The notes under the pieces: model-generated
Told to the model about the DNA's origin: nothing
The model's input: the letters and a program-made list of their open reading frames with translations, nothing else
Database searches by the model: none
Part shown: piece by piece, positions 1 through 8,441 of the stretch
Layout: every line of letters starts with the position of its first letter
Numbering within the stretch: position 1 is the first letter of the stretch
Source of the DNA: Candidatus Caldisaccharidevorator malaysiensis
GTDB taxonomy: Bacteria > Armatimonadota > Fervidibacteria > Fervidibacterales > Fervidibacteraceae
Direction of reading: 5' to 3'
Length of the DNA stretch: 64,000 bases
NCBI GenBank assembly: GCA_025057575.1
Contig: JANXBO010000006.1
Span: forward strand, 1-64,000
Program-made: the position numbers and the translations under genes

Positions 1-271
1 GTGGAGACGGTTGTCCTGGTGGGGCAGGGGGAGCACCGGGCGGCGGTGCGCCTGGTGCCGGAGGGGCGGGGGCAACAGGAGGCGGTGCCTGCCCCGGTGG
101 AGGCGCCGGTGCGCCTTCCGGAGGGGGAGGAGGTGCCGGTTGAACAACGGCTACGGGACCTCCCTCCGGCGGTGGGGCCGGCTCGGGCTGAGTGGAAAAG
201 GTTCTCTTTCCCGTCAGAAGCCATAGGCTGACGGTCAACGATACGGACAGAAGAGGAACGGGTTTCCTCAT
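1..271 (-). CDS. N-terminal part of a signal-peptide-bearing, Pro/Ala-rich protein, probably T2SS secretin GspD; runs off the window start; not in the ORF track
   Basis: Minus-strand ATG at 271 after GGAGGGCTCCTT; reads MRKPVPLLSVSLTVSLWLLTGKRTFSTQPEPAPPPEGGPVAVVQPAPPPPPEGAPAPPPGQAPPPVAPAPP...; open to position 1; lies directly after the GspC-like gene. Secretin identity is from context only. Confidence 0.55.
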   Translation of the reverse strand, partial: MRKPVPLLSVSLTVSLWLLTGKRTFSTQPEPAPPPEGGPVAVVQPAPPPPPEGAPAPPPGQAPPPVAPAPPAPGAPPPGAPPAPPGQPSP

Positions 272-284
272 AAGGAGCCCTCCT

Positions 285-1178
285 TTACTGCGATGGAGCG
301 ATATTGATGCCCATCTGGGCGGCGCGCTGCTGAATCTCTTGTCTCGTTGATTCGGGCAACTGATCCCAGGTCTCCCTCAGTCGGTCTCTTATCCGCTGCC
401 GAACGAAATCCGGCATCTGATTCCATCGCTCCAACGCCCTGGTCGCCCAACCACTGCCCCATCGGCGACCTTCACCAAAACCTCCGCCGAACCCGGGCTG
501 TCCTTGCGAGGGTCCTTGCGGGGGAGTGGCAGGTGGGGGCGCTGCTGGTTGCGGTGCCGCAGCCACCTGAACCCTTCTTTCCTGCTTCCCTTCACCCAGG
601 GCAATCCGAAATGTGTTGGAGCCCTGGCGCACTTCCACATAACCTTCGCCGATGGAAGCCACCTGCACCCCCAGAGCCGACTCACCGACTTTCACCAATG
701 CTGTCTCCCGAGTTTGGGTATTTTCCAAGAGGGCATACTTCTCCTCGCCAATGCTCATCACACCCGTCGCCGTCAGATTCGTTGGCTTCTGAGCAGGAGG
801 TGCGGGTGGCGGCATTGGCGGAGTGAAGGGCATCATCGGGGTTGGGAACATCGGTGGAGGTGATGGTGTTGAAGGGGCAGGCTGCGCCTGACTATCTCCT
901 CCATCCTGGGTCTTCTCAGCGGGTTTTTCAAAAATGTTTCTGGCAACAATATCATCGTAATCCAGTTTGATCTCGGAGACCGTCTCTCTTGCCGGCAGCG
1001 TGAGCCGTTCCGACGAAAGTCGGACCAGGCTACCGGTCTCCTTGGGTCGCTCCACCTCACGGGAAGCGGGTCTGGAAGGCGCCGTTGCCCACCGGATGTA
1101 GCCATACGATCCTGCAATCAGAATAAGAACAAAGGCGCCGATGATCAAGCCTTCCTTCCCGGACACGTTGCGGTTCAT
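285..1178 (-). CDS. GspC/PilP-like T2SS inner-membrane protein with Pro-rich linkers and a helical C-terminal extension
   Basis: N-terminal TM, DYDDIVARNIFEKP, then HR-like domain (LTATGVMSIGEEKYALLENTQTRETALVKVGESALGVQVASIGEGYVEVR); position in T2SS cluster. Confidence 0.75.
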   Translation of the reverse strand: MNRNVSGKEGLIIGAFVLILIAGSYGYIRWATAPSRPASREVERPKETGSLVRLSSERLTLPARETVSEIKLDYDDIVARNIFEKPAEKTQDGGDSQAQPAPSTPSPPPMFPTPMMPFTPPMPPPAPPAQKPTNLTATGVMSIGEEKYALLENTQTRETALVKVGESALGVQVASIGEGYVEVRQGSNTFRIALGEGKQERRVQVAAAPQPAAPPPATPPQGPSQGQPGFGGGFGEGRRWGSGWATRALERWNQMPDFVRQRIRDRLRETWDQLPESTRQEIQQRAAQMGINIAPSQ

Positions 1179-1198
1179 CTTTCCCTCCTCCTTCCGAC

Positions 1199-1801
1199 CT
1201 ATATCCTCCGACCTGGCGAAGACCGCTGTTGAGTGCGGCGCAACTCCTTCACCAGTTTTTCCGAAAGGGGGTAAAACCAGGCGACCTGAGCCTGAATCCG
1301 AAAGTTCTTGCCTTCGCTCACCTGAAGGCTCCAGCGCTCCAGGAAAGCCGGGGGCTTTTCCGTCTTCAAGTCTTTTAAAATGCCCGTTACGGCTTTCAAG
1401 CCGTCCTTGAGACTATCGCCCGTGGTAGAGGCAGAGAATTGGACGGGAAGCCTCAGATATCCCTCCTCGTCCATCACTTGCCAAGACAAGGGCTGGACAC
1501 TTTCTAAACGAATCTTTTGCTTCTGCAAAATGCCTTCCAATCGAGCAACGAGCCGAGCCGAGAATTGACCGGGCTGGATGGCATCCAAGGGCTTACCGAT
1601 CTGGTCCAAAAGTTTCTTTCCCACCGTGACCCGCTCTCGAGCCTCCGTTATTTGACGGGATAGACTCAAATCCTGCCTATTGAGGTGTTCCCACTGTCTT
1701 CCCAAATCCCCTGCCCTCCAGAAGGAAAGGGCTGCCCACGTCCAAGAAAGGAGAGCGCCAATAACAAGGACGATTCCCAACGCTTGCTGTCCGTCCTTCA
1801 T
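1199..1801 (-). CDS. GspM/PilO-like T2SS assembly protein
   Basis: Start chosen at M86 of the ORF (MKDGQQALGIVLVIGALLSWTWAAL), overlapping the upstream stop as ATGA; single TM plus coiled region; position in cluster. Confidence 0.7.
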   Translation of the reverse strand: MKDGQQALGIVLVIGALLSWTWAALSFWRAGDLGRQWEHLNRQDLSLSRQITEARERVTVGKKLLDQIGKPLDAIQPGQFSARLVARLEGILQKQKIRLESVQPLSWQVMDEEGYLRLPVQFSASTTGDSLKDGLKAVTGILKDLKTEKPPAFLERWSLQVSEGKNFRIQAQVAWFYPLSEKLVKELRRTQQRSSPGRRI

Positions 1802-3219
1802 CTCAGCCCCATCCGTCCTCCTATCAATGGCGTCCGTTCCTTCAACCAGGCGGTGATCTGAAACTCTACCTGTGTTTTCTCGCCAGAGGTGACGGTCCTC
1901 GCATAATTGGTCTGCACCTCGGCAAAGAGTCGGGAGCCACCAGGCAACCGAAGGTCTGCCAAAGAGTGGGCGGCATCCGTCACACCCGGATGGGAAACGG
2001 CTGTTCCCCTGATGACCACCTGGCTTCCTCTCAGGTAGGACAACTCCGTTATCCAAACGCTCTTGGGCAAGGATTTACTTAGGTAATAGAGAATGTCAAG
2101 AGGGTGATGGCGGGGGTCCCCCTTCTCGTAAGCCAGTCTCTGAAGGGATTCCAGGCGGGCTGTCGGAATCTCTTTTTGAAGACGGGCAAGGAGTTGGCGC
2201 TTAGCAGCGATATCCCTGTTCAGCTGGTCCACCGCAGCGGCGACGGAACGGTTCTGCCAGTTAAAAATGAGAGCGAGGATCAATCCCAGAAAAGTGGCTA
2301 ATGCCGACCAAAGGGTAACTCTCTCCCAGGTCTGCCGAATAACGACGGAAGGCTCGGGCTCCGGCAAGGGAAAGGAAAGGATGTTACCATTGCGAACCAC
2401 TTGCTCACCGATCAGAGCCAGCAAATTTTCCCAAATCGTTAGCCCCCATCCCCGATCGGCAAGCCTTTCCACTCGTAGATCCAGCCGCTGCTCTATTTGG
2501 CGAAGAACTTCCTCATCCACTCCTTGATCGCCGGCAAGGAAAAGAGAAGCAACCGACTCCCCCGACATCCTTTGAAATTCGGCTAAAACTCGTCTCAGTT
2601 CTGTGACGAGAGTGCCACTTTCCTCTTTTTGAAAAGCAAAGGAGTGCATCCGATATGGGACGCCTTTAGACCCGACGGCAATGCTCACGCGAATCAAACC
2701 GTTGGTCGGGCTTCGGATTTCCATTAGAGTGGACGGCTCCCCACTGGCATCTGATATACAAGCCCAGAGCCCCATTAGCGAAGGGACCACTTTACGAACC
2801 GAAAGCCCGGCTTTCAAAAAGGGCGATAAATAGGAGAGAAGGAAAGCCTTGCGGCAGGCAGCGACCAGAATGCCTTCGGGGTAAGTTTGAGAGGCGACTA
2901 CTACATCGTTGGCGGACAAGCCCATCATCTGGGCGGCTTCGGCATCGGTGAGCGTCGTCGTCCCTCTGCCCAAGACCCTTTCCATCCATCGGAAGCCGAC
3001 CTGGTGAGACGGCAGGATAACAATCAGCGACCCTGCCACTTGCCGCCGATTTCGCAGGTTAATCAGCCTCTGGGTCACCTCATAGCCTTGCTCCTCAATG
3101 GGTCCTGTTAATGGGAGGGAGGACGAGAGGACCCTACCTCCGCGATAAGTGACCGTTCGCAGCATCCCATCGCCCCACTCGGCAACAGTGTAAGAGGATC
3201 GCAACGGGCTTCTTCTCAT
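1798..3219 (-). CDS. gspL: GspL-like (PilM-PilN-type) T2SS inner-membrane platform protein
   Basis: Cytoplasmic actin-like N-terminal half, TM (LWSALATFLGLILALIF), PilN-like C-terminus (LDILYYLSKSLPKSVWITELSYLRGSQVVIRGTA); cluster context. Confidence 0.75.
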   Translation of the reverse strand: MRRSPLRSSYTVAEWGDGMLRTVTYRGGRVLSSSLPLTGPIEEQGYEVTQRLINLRNRRQVAGSLIVILPSHQVGFRWMERVLGRGTTTLTDAEAAQMMGLSANDVVVASQTYPEGILVAACRKAFLLSYLSPFLKAGLSVRKVVPSLMGLWACISDASGEPSTLMEIRSPTNGLIRVSIAVGSKGVPYRMHSFAFQKEESGTLVTELRRVLAEFQRMSGESVASLFLAGDQGVDEEVLRQIEQRLDLRVERLADRGWGLTIWENLLALIGEQVVRNGNILSFPLPEPEPSVVIRQTWERVTLWSALATFLGLILALIFNWQNRSVAAAVDQLNRDIAAKRQLLARLQKEIPTARLESLQRLAYEKGDPRHHPLDILYYLSKSLPKSVWITELSYLRGSQVVIRGTAVSHPGVTDAAHSLADLRLPGGSRLFAEVQTNYARTVTSGEKTQVEFQITAWLKERTPLIGGRMGLR

Positions 3220-3242
3220 TGACTCTTCTTTCCCTTACTGTC

Positions 3243-4820
3243 TTACCGTTCCCGCCAGTAGTGAACGACGAAAGTTGGCGGCACCATTGCTGGGGCGTCG
3301 GTCGGCGCCTCCTGCGCGGGCGGAACTTGCCGGCGCACGACGGCTTCTATCGTGTAGGTTGCCCTAAAGTTTCCGACCACGCCTATGGCTTTTAGACGGA
3401 AAGATGCCGTCTTGGTGCACACGCGATCCATCAATCGCTGTAACTGGTCTCGTGGCACGGAGGAAAGGGTCAGTAGTTGACCCACGCTGGCAAAGGAGCC
3501 GTTTTCTTGGCGCAAGCGGACAATCTCTTCAACAGCAGCCTCGTTGTCGGCAAGAAGGGCACTCAGGACCGCTGGCGGTGCCGTGTTTAGGTTGATGAGA
3601 CCGTCTTGTGCTTCCCCATTCCTCGTCGTTAAGCGCTCCCAAATCGCCACTAACTTGTCTCGGGGAAGAATCGGCTCCAGTTCCAAGAGGGAGCGGATGG
3701 TCCTTCTTTGAGCCCCGCTACTGGGCCGCTGCTCCTGCTGTTGTGGTTCTGGCAATTGAGGTCCTTCGGACATTCCCGGTCCGGAGGGTTGGGGACCTGG
3801 TCTCTGGCGAGTCGGAAAGGGCAGCTGCGGACCCATCTGAGGGGGACCCAAAGGTGGAGAGCCACCGGGAACGCCACCCCATCCTGGACCTGTCGGTCTG
3901 GGTAGACCACCCGTTCCAAGGGGTCCTCCCCCTCCCAGCGGACCCGTAGGGCTACCACCTGGCGAAGGTGGTGAGGACGCTGGTGGTCTCGGTTGGCTTG
4001 TTCCTTGCCCCCCTCCGCCTGGTCCTTGTTCTCGGAACCGGATCAAGGCATTAATCTCGGCTTCTGTCAGGACATCGGATAAGTGCTGGCGCAGTTCTTC
4101 TGCCCCTGCCGAGTTAATGTTGAGCCGGGCAACACCTCTCTCATCTATGTTCGGACTCTGAGAAAAGACCGTTGCCAATTCAAAAAGAGGGGGAGTCCCT
4201 AACCTGCGATCTCCATAGACGATTTCTCGTTCAAATCCCTTTATCAGTAAAAGTTCCGCGGCGGTGATTAACGGACCGTTTCTCGGTCGGTAGGGATCCG
4301 AGAGGGAAAGATAATAGTCGGCTTCCGCTCCGACGGTCCGCTGTTCGCTATCGGTATCCCTCCAGTCCAGCAGGCTATCGGTCAACTCCTGGGCAAGCCC
4401 ATCGTCGCCCGTCACCGTTCTAAAGAAGGCTCTCAGTTCCTCTGCTCCTGCAGTATTCAGGTTCAATTTCCCGCTTTCGTCTACCACTCGCACGAGGTAA
4501 TAACCATCGGAGAAGGGTGGTTCTTCTCTTCGGGAATCCAAAAGAGCCCAGGGTTCGTCATAGCCATCGGTTCCAGGATGATCCCGAGACAACTCGTAGA
4601 GGGCTCTTTGAATGCCGGCATAAGCGTAAAAACGAGCCTGTAACCGATTGATGTGAGCGGAAGAGGACTGATGTTCATTTCTGACGGTTAACGCCAGTCC
4701 GGCAGCCAGAAGGGCTAAAAGAACCATCAAACTCAAGACCAAGATCAGGGCAAAGCCCCTCTTTGTCCGTCGGCGCCAGGGAAAAGAGGGGACGATGGGT
4801 TTCTTTGAGAAAAGCAACAA
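3243..4820 (-). CDS. gspK: GspK-type minor pseudopilin with a Pro/Gly-rich insertion
   Basis: RGFALILVLSLMVLLALLAAGLAL N-terminus without Glu5; helix-hairpin motifs KLNLNTAGAEELRAFF, RLNINSAGAEELRQHL, GLINLNTAPPAVLSAL. Confidence 0.85.
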   Translation of the reverse strand: MLLFSKKPIVPSFPWRRRTKRGFALILVLSLMVLLALLAAGLALTVRNEHQSSSAHINRLQARFYAYAGIQRALYELSRDHPGTDGYDEPWALLDSRREEPPFSDGYYLVRVVDESGKLNLNTAGAEELRAFFRTVTGDDGLAQELTDSLLDWRDTDSEQRTVGAEADYYLSLSDPYRPRNGPLITAAELLLIKGFEREIVYGDRRLGTPPLFELATVFSQSPNIDERGVARLNINSAGAEELRQHLSDVLTEAEINALIRFREQGPGGGGQGTSQPRPPASSPPSPGGSPTGPLGGGGPLGTGGLPRPTGPGWGGVPGGSPPLGPPQMGPQLPFPTRQRPGPQPSGPGMSEGPQLPEPQQQEQRPSSGAQRRTIRSLLELEPILPRDKLVAIWERLTTRNGEAQDGLINLNTAPPAVLSALLADNEAAVEEIVRLRQENGSFASVGQLLTLSSVPRDQLQRLMDRVCTKTASFRLKAIGVVGNFRATYTIEAVVRRQVPPAQEAPTDAPAMVPPTFVVHYWRER

Positions 4821-4837
4821 AAGAGGGTGCTGGCTGG

Positions 4838-5725
4838 TCAGGGGCGAACACCTCCCGGTCGTTGCCCTGCAGAACTGGGAGCATCCGTCGGCGATGAGGG
4901 AAAACCATCAGCGGCAAAACTTTCGTCAGAAGTTGGCGCGGACGGCTGTTCCTGCCGAGGGGGTGCTGAAGGAGCTCGGAAGGTGGTGACGATTAACGGG
5001 ATCGTGACGGTGAACCACTCAATTTGCTCTGTCCCTGTGTGACCCCCAGATCGGGCAAGGGGCTCATCCTCACTGGCTTGGACAACGCCGATGGTGATTT
5101 CCAGCGAGGAGGGTAAGACATCGGTCTTCTCCCACTCGTCCAACCAAACTTGTTGCTCTTGGTCAAACATGCGCACATTAAAGGAAACCACTTGCCGGGA
5201 AATCTCCTGAACCAATTCCGACCGTCGTGGGGACTCTTCGGTGGTCAGACCGGGGTGGGAGCCAATCCGTTTCACCAGACCTGTTTCTTCGGTTTGGGGA
5301 TCATCATCCAAATAATAAACGACTTCAACGATTTCGGATCGCCGGACTGATGCTGTTCTGGGATCCGAGGCGACGGTGGTAAACCGAATGGTATCCCGAT
5401 CCCACCGCCCTTCAGCATCCTGACTATCCTCGTGGTAGAAGGTCAAAAGGACCGCGTCCGTCTGTTCACCCGCTTCATCGCCAAGCGACACTGTTCCCTC
5501 TTGGGGAACCGTCAGAGGAAATGTGCTGGACAATTCGGAAGAGAGGCTCTGTAGAACGACCCGTGCCACCTGATGCACCTGGCTGATGCGGTCTACCTGA
5601 TTTTGTGCCTGCCCGACGAGTCGCACGAGCCCGTGCACCGATAGGGCTAAGAAAACCAGCAAGACCAAGGAGACGACGAGTTCTGTCAGGGTAAAAGCAG
5701 AAGTGCTGTTTCGGACCCTCTTCAC
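4838..5725 (-). CDS. gspJ: GspJ-type pseudopilin
   Basis: SAFTLTELVVSLVLLVFLAL prepilin-like N-terminus; cluster position. Confidence 0.75.
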   Translation of the reverse strand: MKRVRNSTSAFTLTELVVSLVLLVFLALSVHGLVRLVGQAQNQVDRISQVHQVARVVLQSLSSELSSTFPLTVPQEGTVSLGDEAGEQTDAVLLTFYHEDSQDAEGRWDRDTIRFTTVASDPRTASVRRSEIVEVVYYLDDDPQTEETGLVKRIGSHPGLTTEESPRRSELVQEISRQVVSFNVRMFDQEQQVWLDEWEKTDVLPSSLEITIGVVQASEDEPLARSGGHTGTEQIEWFTVTIPLIVTTFRAPSAPPRQEQPSAPTSDESFAADGFPSSPTDAPSSAGQRPGGVRP

Positions 5726-6186
5726 GGTTGGGTGCCTTCCTCCGAAGATGTTTCCTCTTCCGAAACGACCGGTTGCAAAACTCCTGGCATCACCAGGGTT
5801 GTCAGTTCTACCCTTCTCTCCCTTCCCCGGTCCCTCCAGGAGACGATGACCTGCACCCGGTAAAGAGTTAGCGTTTGCTGGTTAGCGGCAAGGTTGGTTA
5901 GGGTTGGTTCCCATTCTTCCACGACGGACAGCCATCGAAACCGCTCGTAAGGGACTTCAAAGAAGCCTTCCGATCGCTGGGGCTGAAGTTGGGGATCAGC
6001 GACCAACTCTTCCATTCTTCTGCTGGCGAGGAAAGTGGCAATAGTCCGGTCAGCGCTGGAGCGGGCGTTGAGACTGCTTTGACCGACCAATCCTAAGATG
6101 GCAACGATGCCGACAGCAAGAATGAGAAAAGAAATCAGCAGTTCCACCAAAGTCAGCCCCTGACGCCAATGGTGAGTGAGCAGCAT
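5722..6186 (-). CDS. gspI: GspI-type pseudopilin
   Basis: RQGLTLVELLISFLILAVGIVAILG; 4-nt overlap with gspJ. Confidence 0.8.
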   Translation of the reverse strand: MLLTHHWRQGLTLVELLISFLILAVGIVAILGLVGQSSLNARSSADRTIATFLASRRMEELVADPQLQPQRSEGFFEVPYERFRWLSVVEEWEPTLTNLAANQQTLTLYRVQVIVSWRDRGRERRVELTTLVMPGVLQPVVSEEETSSEEGTQP

Positions 6187-6192
6187 AAAAGG

Positions 6193-6822
6193 TCACCGCC
6201 TGACCTCTGCCCGTTGGTCCAAAAAGTCAGCCGTGGAGACGGTTCCCGTCAAAGGCGAGACGATGACCAGTGCCCGACCGACCAAAGACGCGAGAGCGAT
6301 TTGAGCGCCGGAAGCGGTCCCATCCGGATAGAAGGCAATGAGGTTCAATTCCTCTCCACTGACCGAATCCCTCAGCCACTCAATTTCTACGCCTTCGGAA
6401 AGCAGCCGCCGGCGACCTGACGGTGAGGGGTCTTCCGAGTAGTCGGCAGGGTCCAAAATCTCCAGCCGTTCGCCGAACAGGACCCACCACTCTTCATCAG
6501 TGAGTTCCTCCCTTTCAGGCGATCCGAACAGAAAAGGTTGGCGCTGGCGCAACAACCGATCGGCTGGCACAAGGACCCCAATGGTCCTTTCCTGTCGGTC
6601 TAACTGGACCAGAACGGGACGACCGGTGGTCAGGGCTTTGACGCGGGCATAGCGAAGGACGGCAACAATATCCCGGATGGCGGAACGAAACTTGGTCTTA
6701 GCGACCTGGGTTCGGTACTGGGGAACAGCGACAAAGGCGAGGAGGACCAGGATAGTCATGACAACCATTAACTCAATAAGGGTAAAAGCCTTATCAAGCC
6801 GAGTGTGTTGAAGCCCCTTCAC
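6193..6822 (-). CDS. gspH: GspH-type pseudopilin
   Basis: DKAFTLIELMVVMTILVLLAFVAVPQYR; GspH-like body (DIVAVLRYARVKALTTGRPVLVQLD). Confidence 0.8.
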   Translation of the reverse strand: MKGLQHTRLDKAFTLIELMVVMTILVLLAFVAVPQYRTQVAKTKFRSAIRDIVAVLRYARVKALTTGRPVLVQLDRQERTIGVLVPADRLLRQRQPFLFGSPEREELTDEEWWVLFGERLEILDPADYSEDPSPSGRRRLLSEGVEIEWLRDSVSGEELNLIAFYPDGTASGAQIALASLVGRALVIVSPLTGTVSTADFLDQRAEVRR

Positions 6823-6845
6823 CCAAAAGAAACTCCCTTACTCAT

Positions 6846-7268
6846 CTACTCATCGACCGGACGCACATCGTCTGCCGTGTTGGCACGACCGTCCTTGCCA
6901 AGGGAAAAGAGTTCGTAAGTTTCGCCATCACTGCTGTAGGCATAGGGGTTGCCCCACGAATCAATAGGCACTTGGCGACCCTTCAAGTAAGGACCGCCCC
7001 ACCGAGTGGGGGTCCTGCCGGCGGTGCTGGGGGGGACGATGAGAGCCTCCAATCCCTCTTCCGTCGTCGGATAGGACCCCATATCGGCATAATACTGGTC
7101 CAACGCCTGACTGATGCTCTCCAAGTCCATCAAGGCTTTGGTTCGGCGACCGTCCTCAATTCTCCGAACAACGTAAACAGAAGCGATGGATGCCAGCAAA
7201 GCGAGAATCACCATTACAACGACCAGTTCCAAAAGCGTCCAACCTGCGTGGACTGGTCCTTTCAACAC
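6846..7268 (-). CDS. gspG: T2SS major pseudopilin GspG
   Basis: GWTLLELVVVMVILALLASIA; classic GspG C-terminus (YYADMGSYPTTEEGLEALI...WGGPYLKG..PIDSWGNPYAY...LGKDGRANTADDV). Confidence 0.95.
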   Translation of the reverse strand: MLKGPVHAGWTLLELVVVMVILALLASIASVYVVRRIEDGRRTKALMDLESISQALDQYYADMGSYPTTEEGLEALIVPPSTAGRTPTRWGGPYLKGRQVPIDSWGNPYAYSSDGETYELFSLGKDGRANTADDVRPVDE

Positions 7269-7292
7269 TTCCGACCACCTCCCTTTAACCGA

Positions 7293-8441
7293 CTATCGTC
7301 CGATAAGAGCGTTCAACTGAAGGATCGGGAGGAGAACGGCAAAGATGACAAAGGCGACAAAGACGCCTAAAGTGACGATTAGAAAGGGTTCTAAGAGGGA
7401 GACCAAGGCTTTCAAACCGCTGTCCACTTCCAAGTCCAAAGTTTCCGCGACCGTCCGCAAGACCTGAGGCAGACTGCCGGCTTCATCACCGACGGCGACC
7501 AGTCGGGTCAGCAAGGGGGGAAAAACGCCCTCTTGTCGGAGGCGCTCTGCCAGGCGTTCACCTTCTCGGACCCTTTGACGAACTTCATCCAGGGCGCGCC
7601 CCAAAACTTCGTTGCCAACCACATCCCTCGCCAACGACAAAGCCTCCAGAAGAGGAACCCCGCCCATCAGCATTAGGGACAGAGCCCGTGCCAATCGGGA
7701 GACGCAAGTTTTCAGATGGAGCGGTCCGATCAAAAAAAGGCGTAACTTCAACCGATCCGTCAAGAGCAACCCCCACGGTCGGAGCCGGGTCAGTCGGTAA
7801 AGGTAGGGCGCAGCAACGACCGCCAGCACAAGAGCCCACCACCATCGGGTCAAGAAGGCGGAAGTGCTTAACAGCCACCGAGTCGGTGTGGGCAGGGCTT
7901 GCCCCACTTCCTGGAAAATCTCCACATAGCGGGGAATGATGAAGACGAGAACGACCACCAAAGCCATTACCAAAAGAGCGATGAGGAAGATGGGGTAGGT
8001 GAGGGCGGAACGAATTTGGGTGAGGCGTGCCTGCTCTTTCTCCATATAGTCCGCCAGCCAGTTAAGAATTCGAGGCAATTCGCCGCTGGCTTCTCCAGAC
8101 CGGATAAGACTGACGCTTAGGGGACTGAAAAGAGTAGGATGCTTTGCAATGGCGTCGGCGAAGGTCCATCCTGCCCTCAGGTCGTTTCGGACCTGCATCA
8201 GGGCTTCTACCATCTTCTGTTTTTCTGTGTGTTCAATCAGGACCTCGGTCGCCTGCATCAGGGTTAAGCCGCCGCTTAAAAGGCTGGACAACTGACGGGT
8301 CATAATCGTCCGATCTTGATGGGTGACTCGTCCCCGCGCTCTCAGACGGACGAGCCAGTTGCTGGGCTCTCGCCGAATAGGTTCCTCAAGAACTCCGATT
8401 GGTTCTGAAACGACACCGGCGCTACTCCGATTCTCCCGCAT
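7293..8441 (-). CDS. gspF: T2SS/T4P inner-membrane platform protein GspF/PilC
   Basis: Two GspF domains (LSSLLSGGLTLMQATEVL...; LARALSLMLMGGVPLLEALSLARDVVGN) and C-terminal VSLLEPFLIVTLG. Confidence 0.95.
   Translation of the reverse strand: MRENRSSAGVVSEPIGVLEEPIRREPSNWLVRLRARGRVTHQDRTIMTRQLSSLLSGGLTLMQATEVLIEHTEKQKMVEALMQVRNDLRAGWTFADAIAKHPTLFSPLSVSLIRSGEASGELPRILNWLADYMEKEQARLTQIRSALTYPIFLIALLVMALVVVLVFIIPRYVEIFQEVGQALPTPTRWLLSTSAFLTRWWWALVLAVVAAPYLYRLTRLRPWGLLLTDRLKLRLFLIGPLHLKTCVSRLARALSLMLMGGVPLLEALSLARDVVGNEVLGRALDEVRQRVREGERLAERLRQEGVFPPLLTRLVAVGDEAGSLPQVLRTVAETLDLEVDSGLKALVSLLEPFLIVTLGVFVAFVIFAVLLPILQLNALIGR

Noticed and set aside
1-231. Plus-strand ORF METVVLVGQGEHRAAV...
   Set aside because: Antisense of the Pro-rich N-terminus of the minus-strand secretin-like gene, which has a good RBS and signal peptide.
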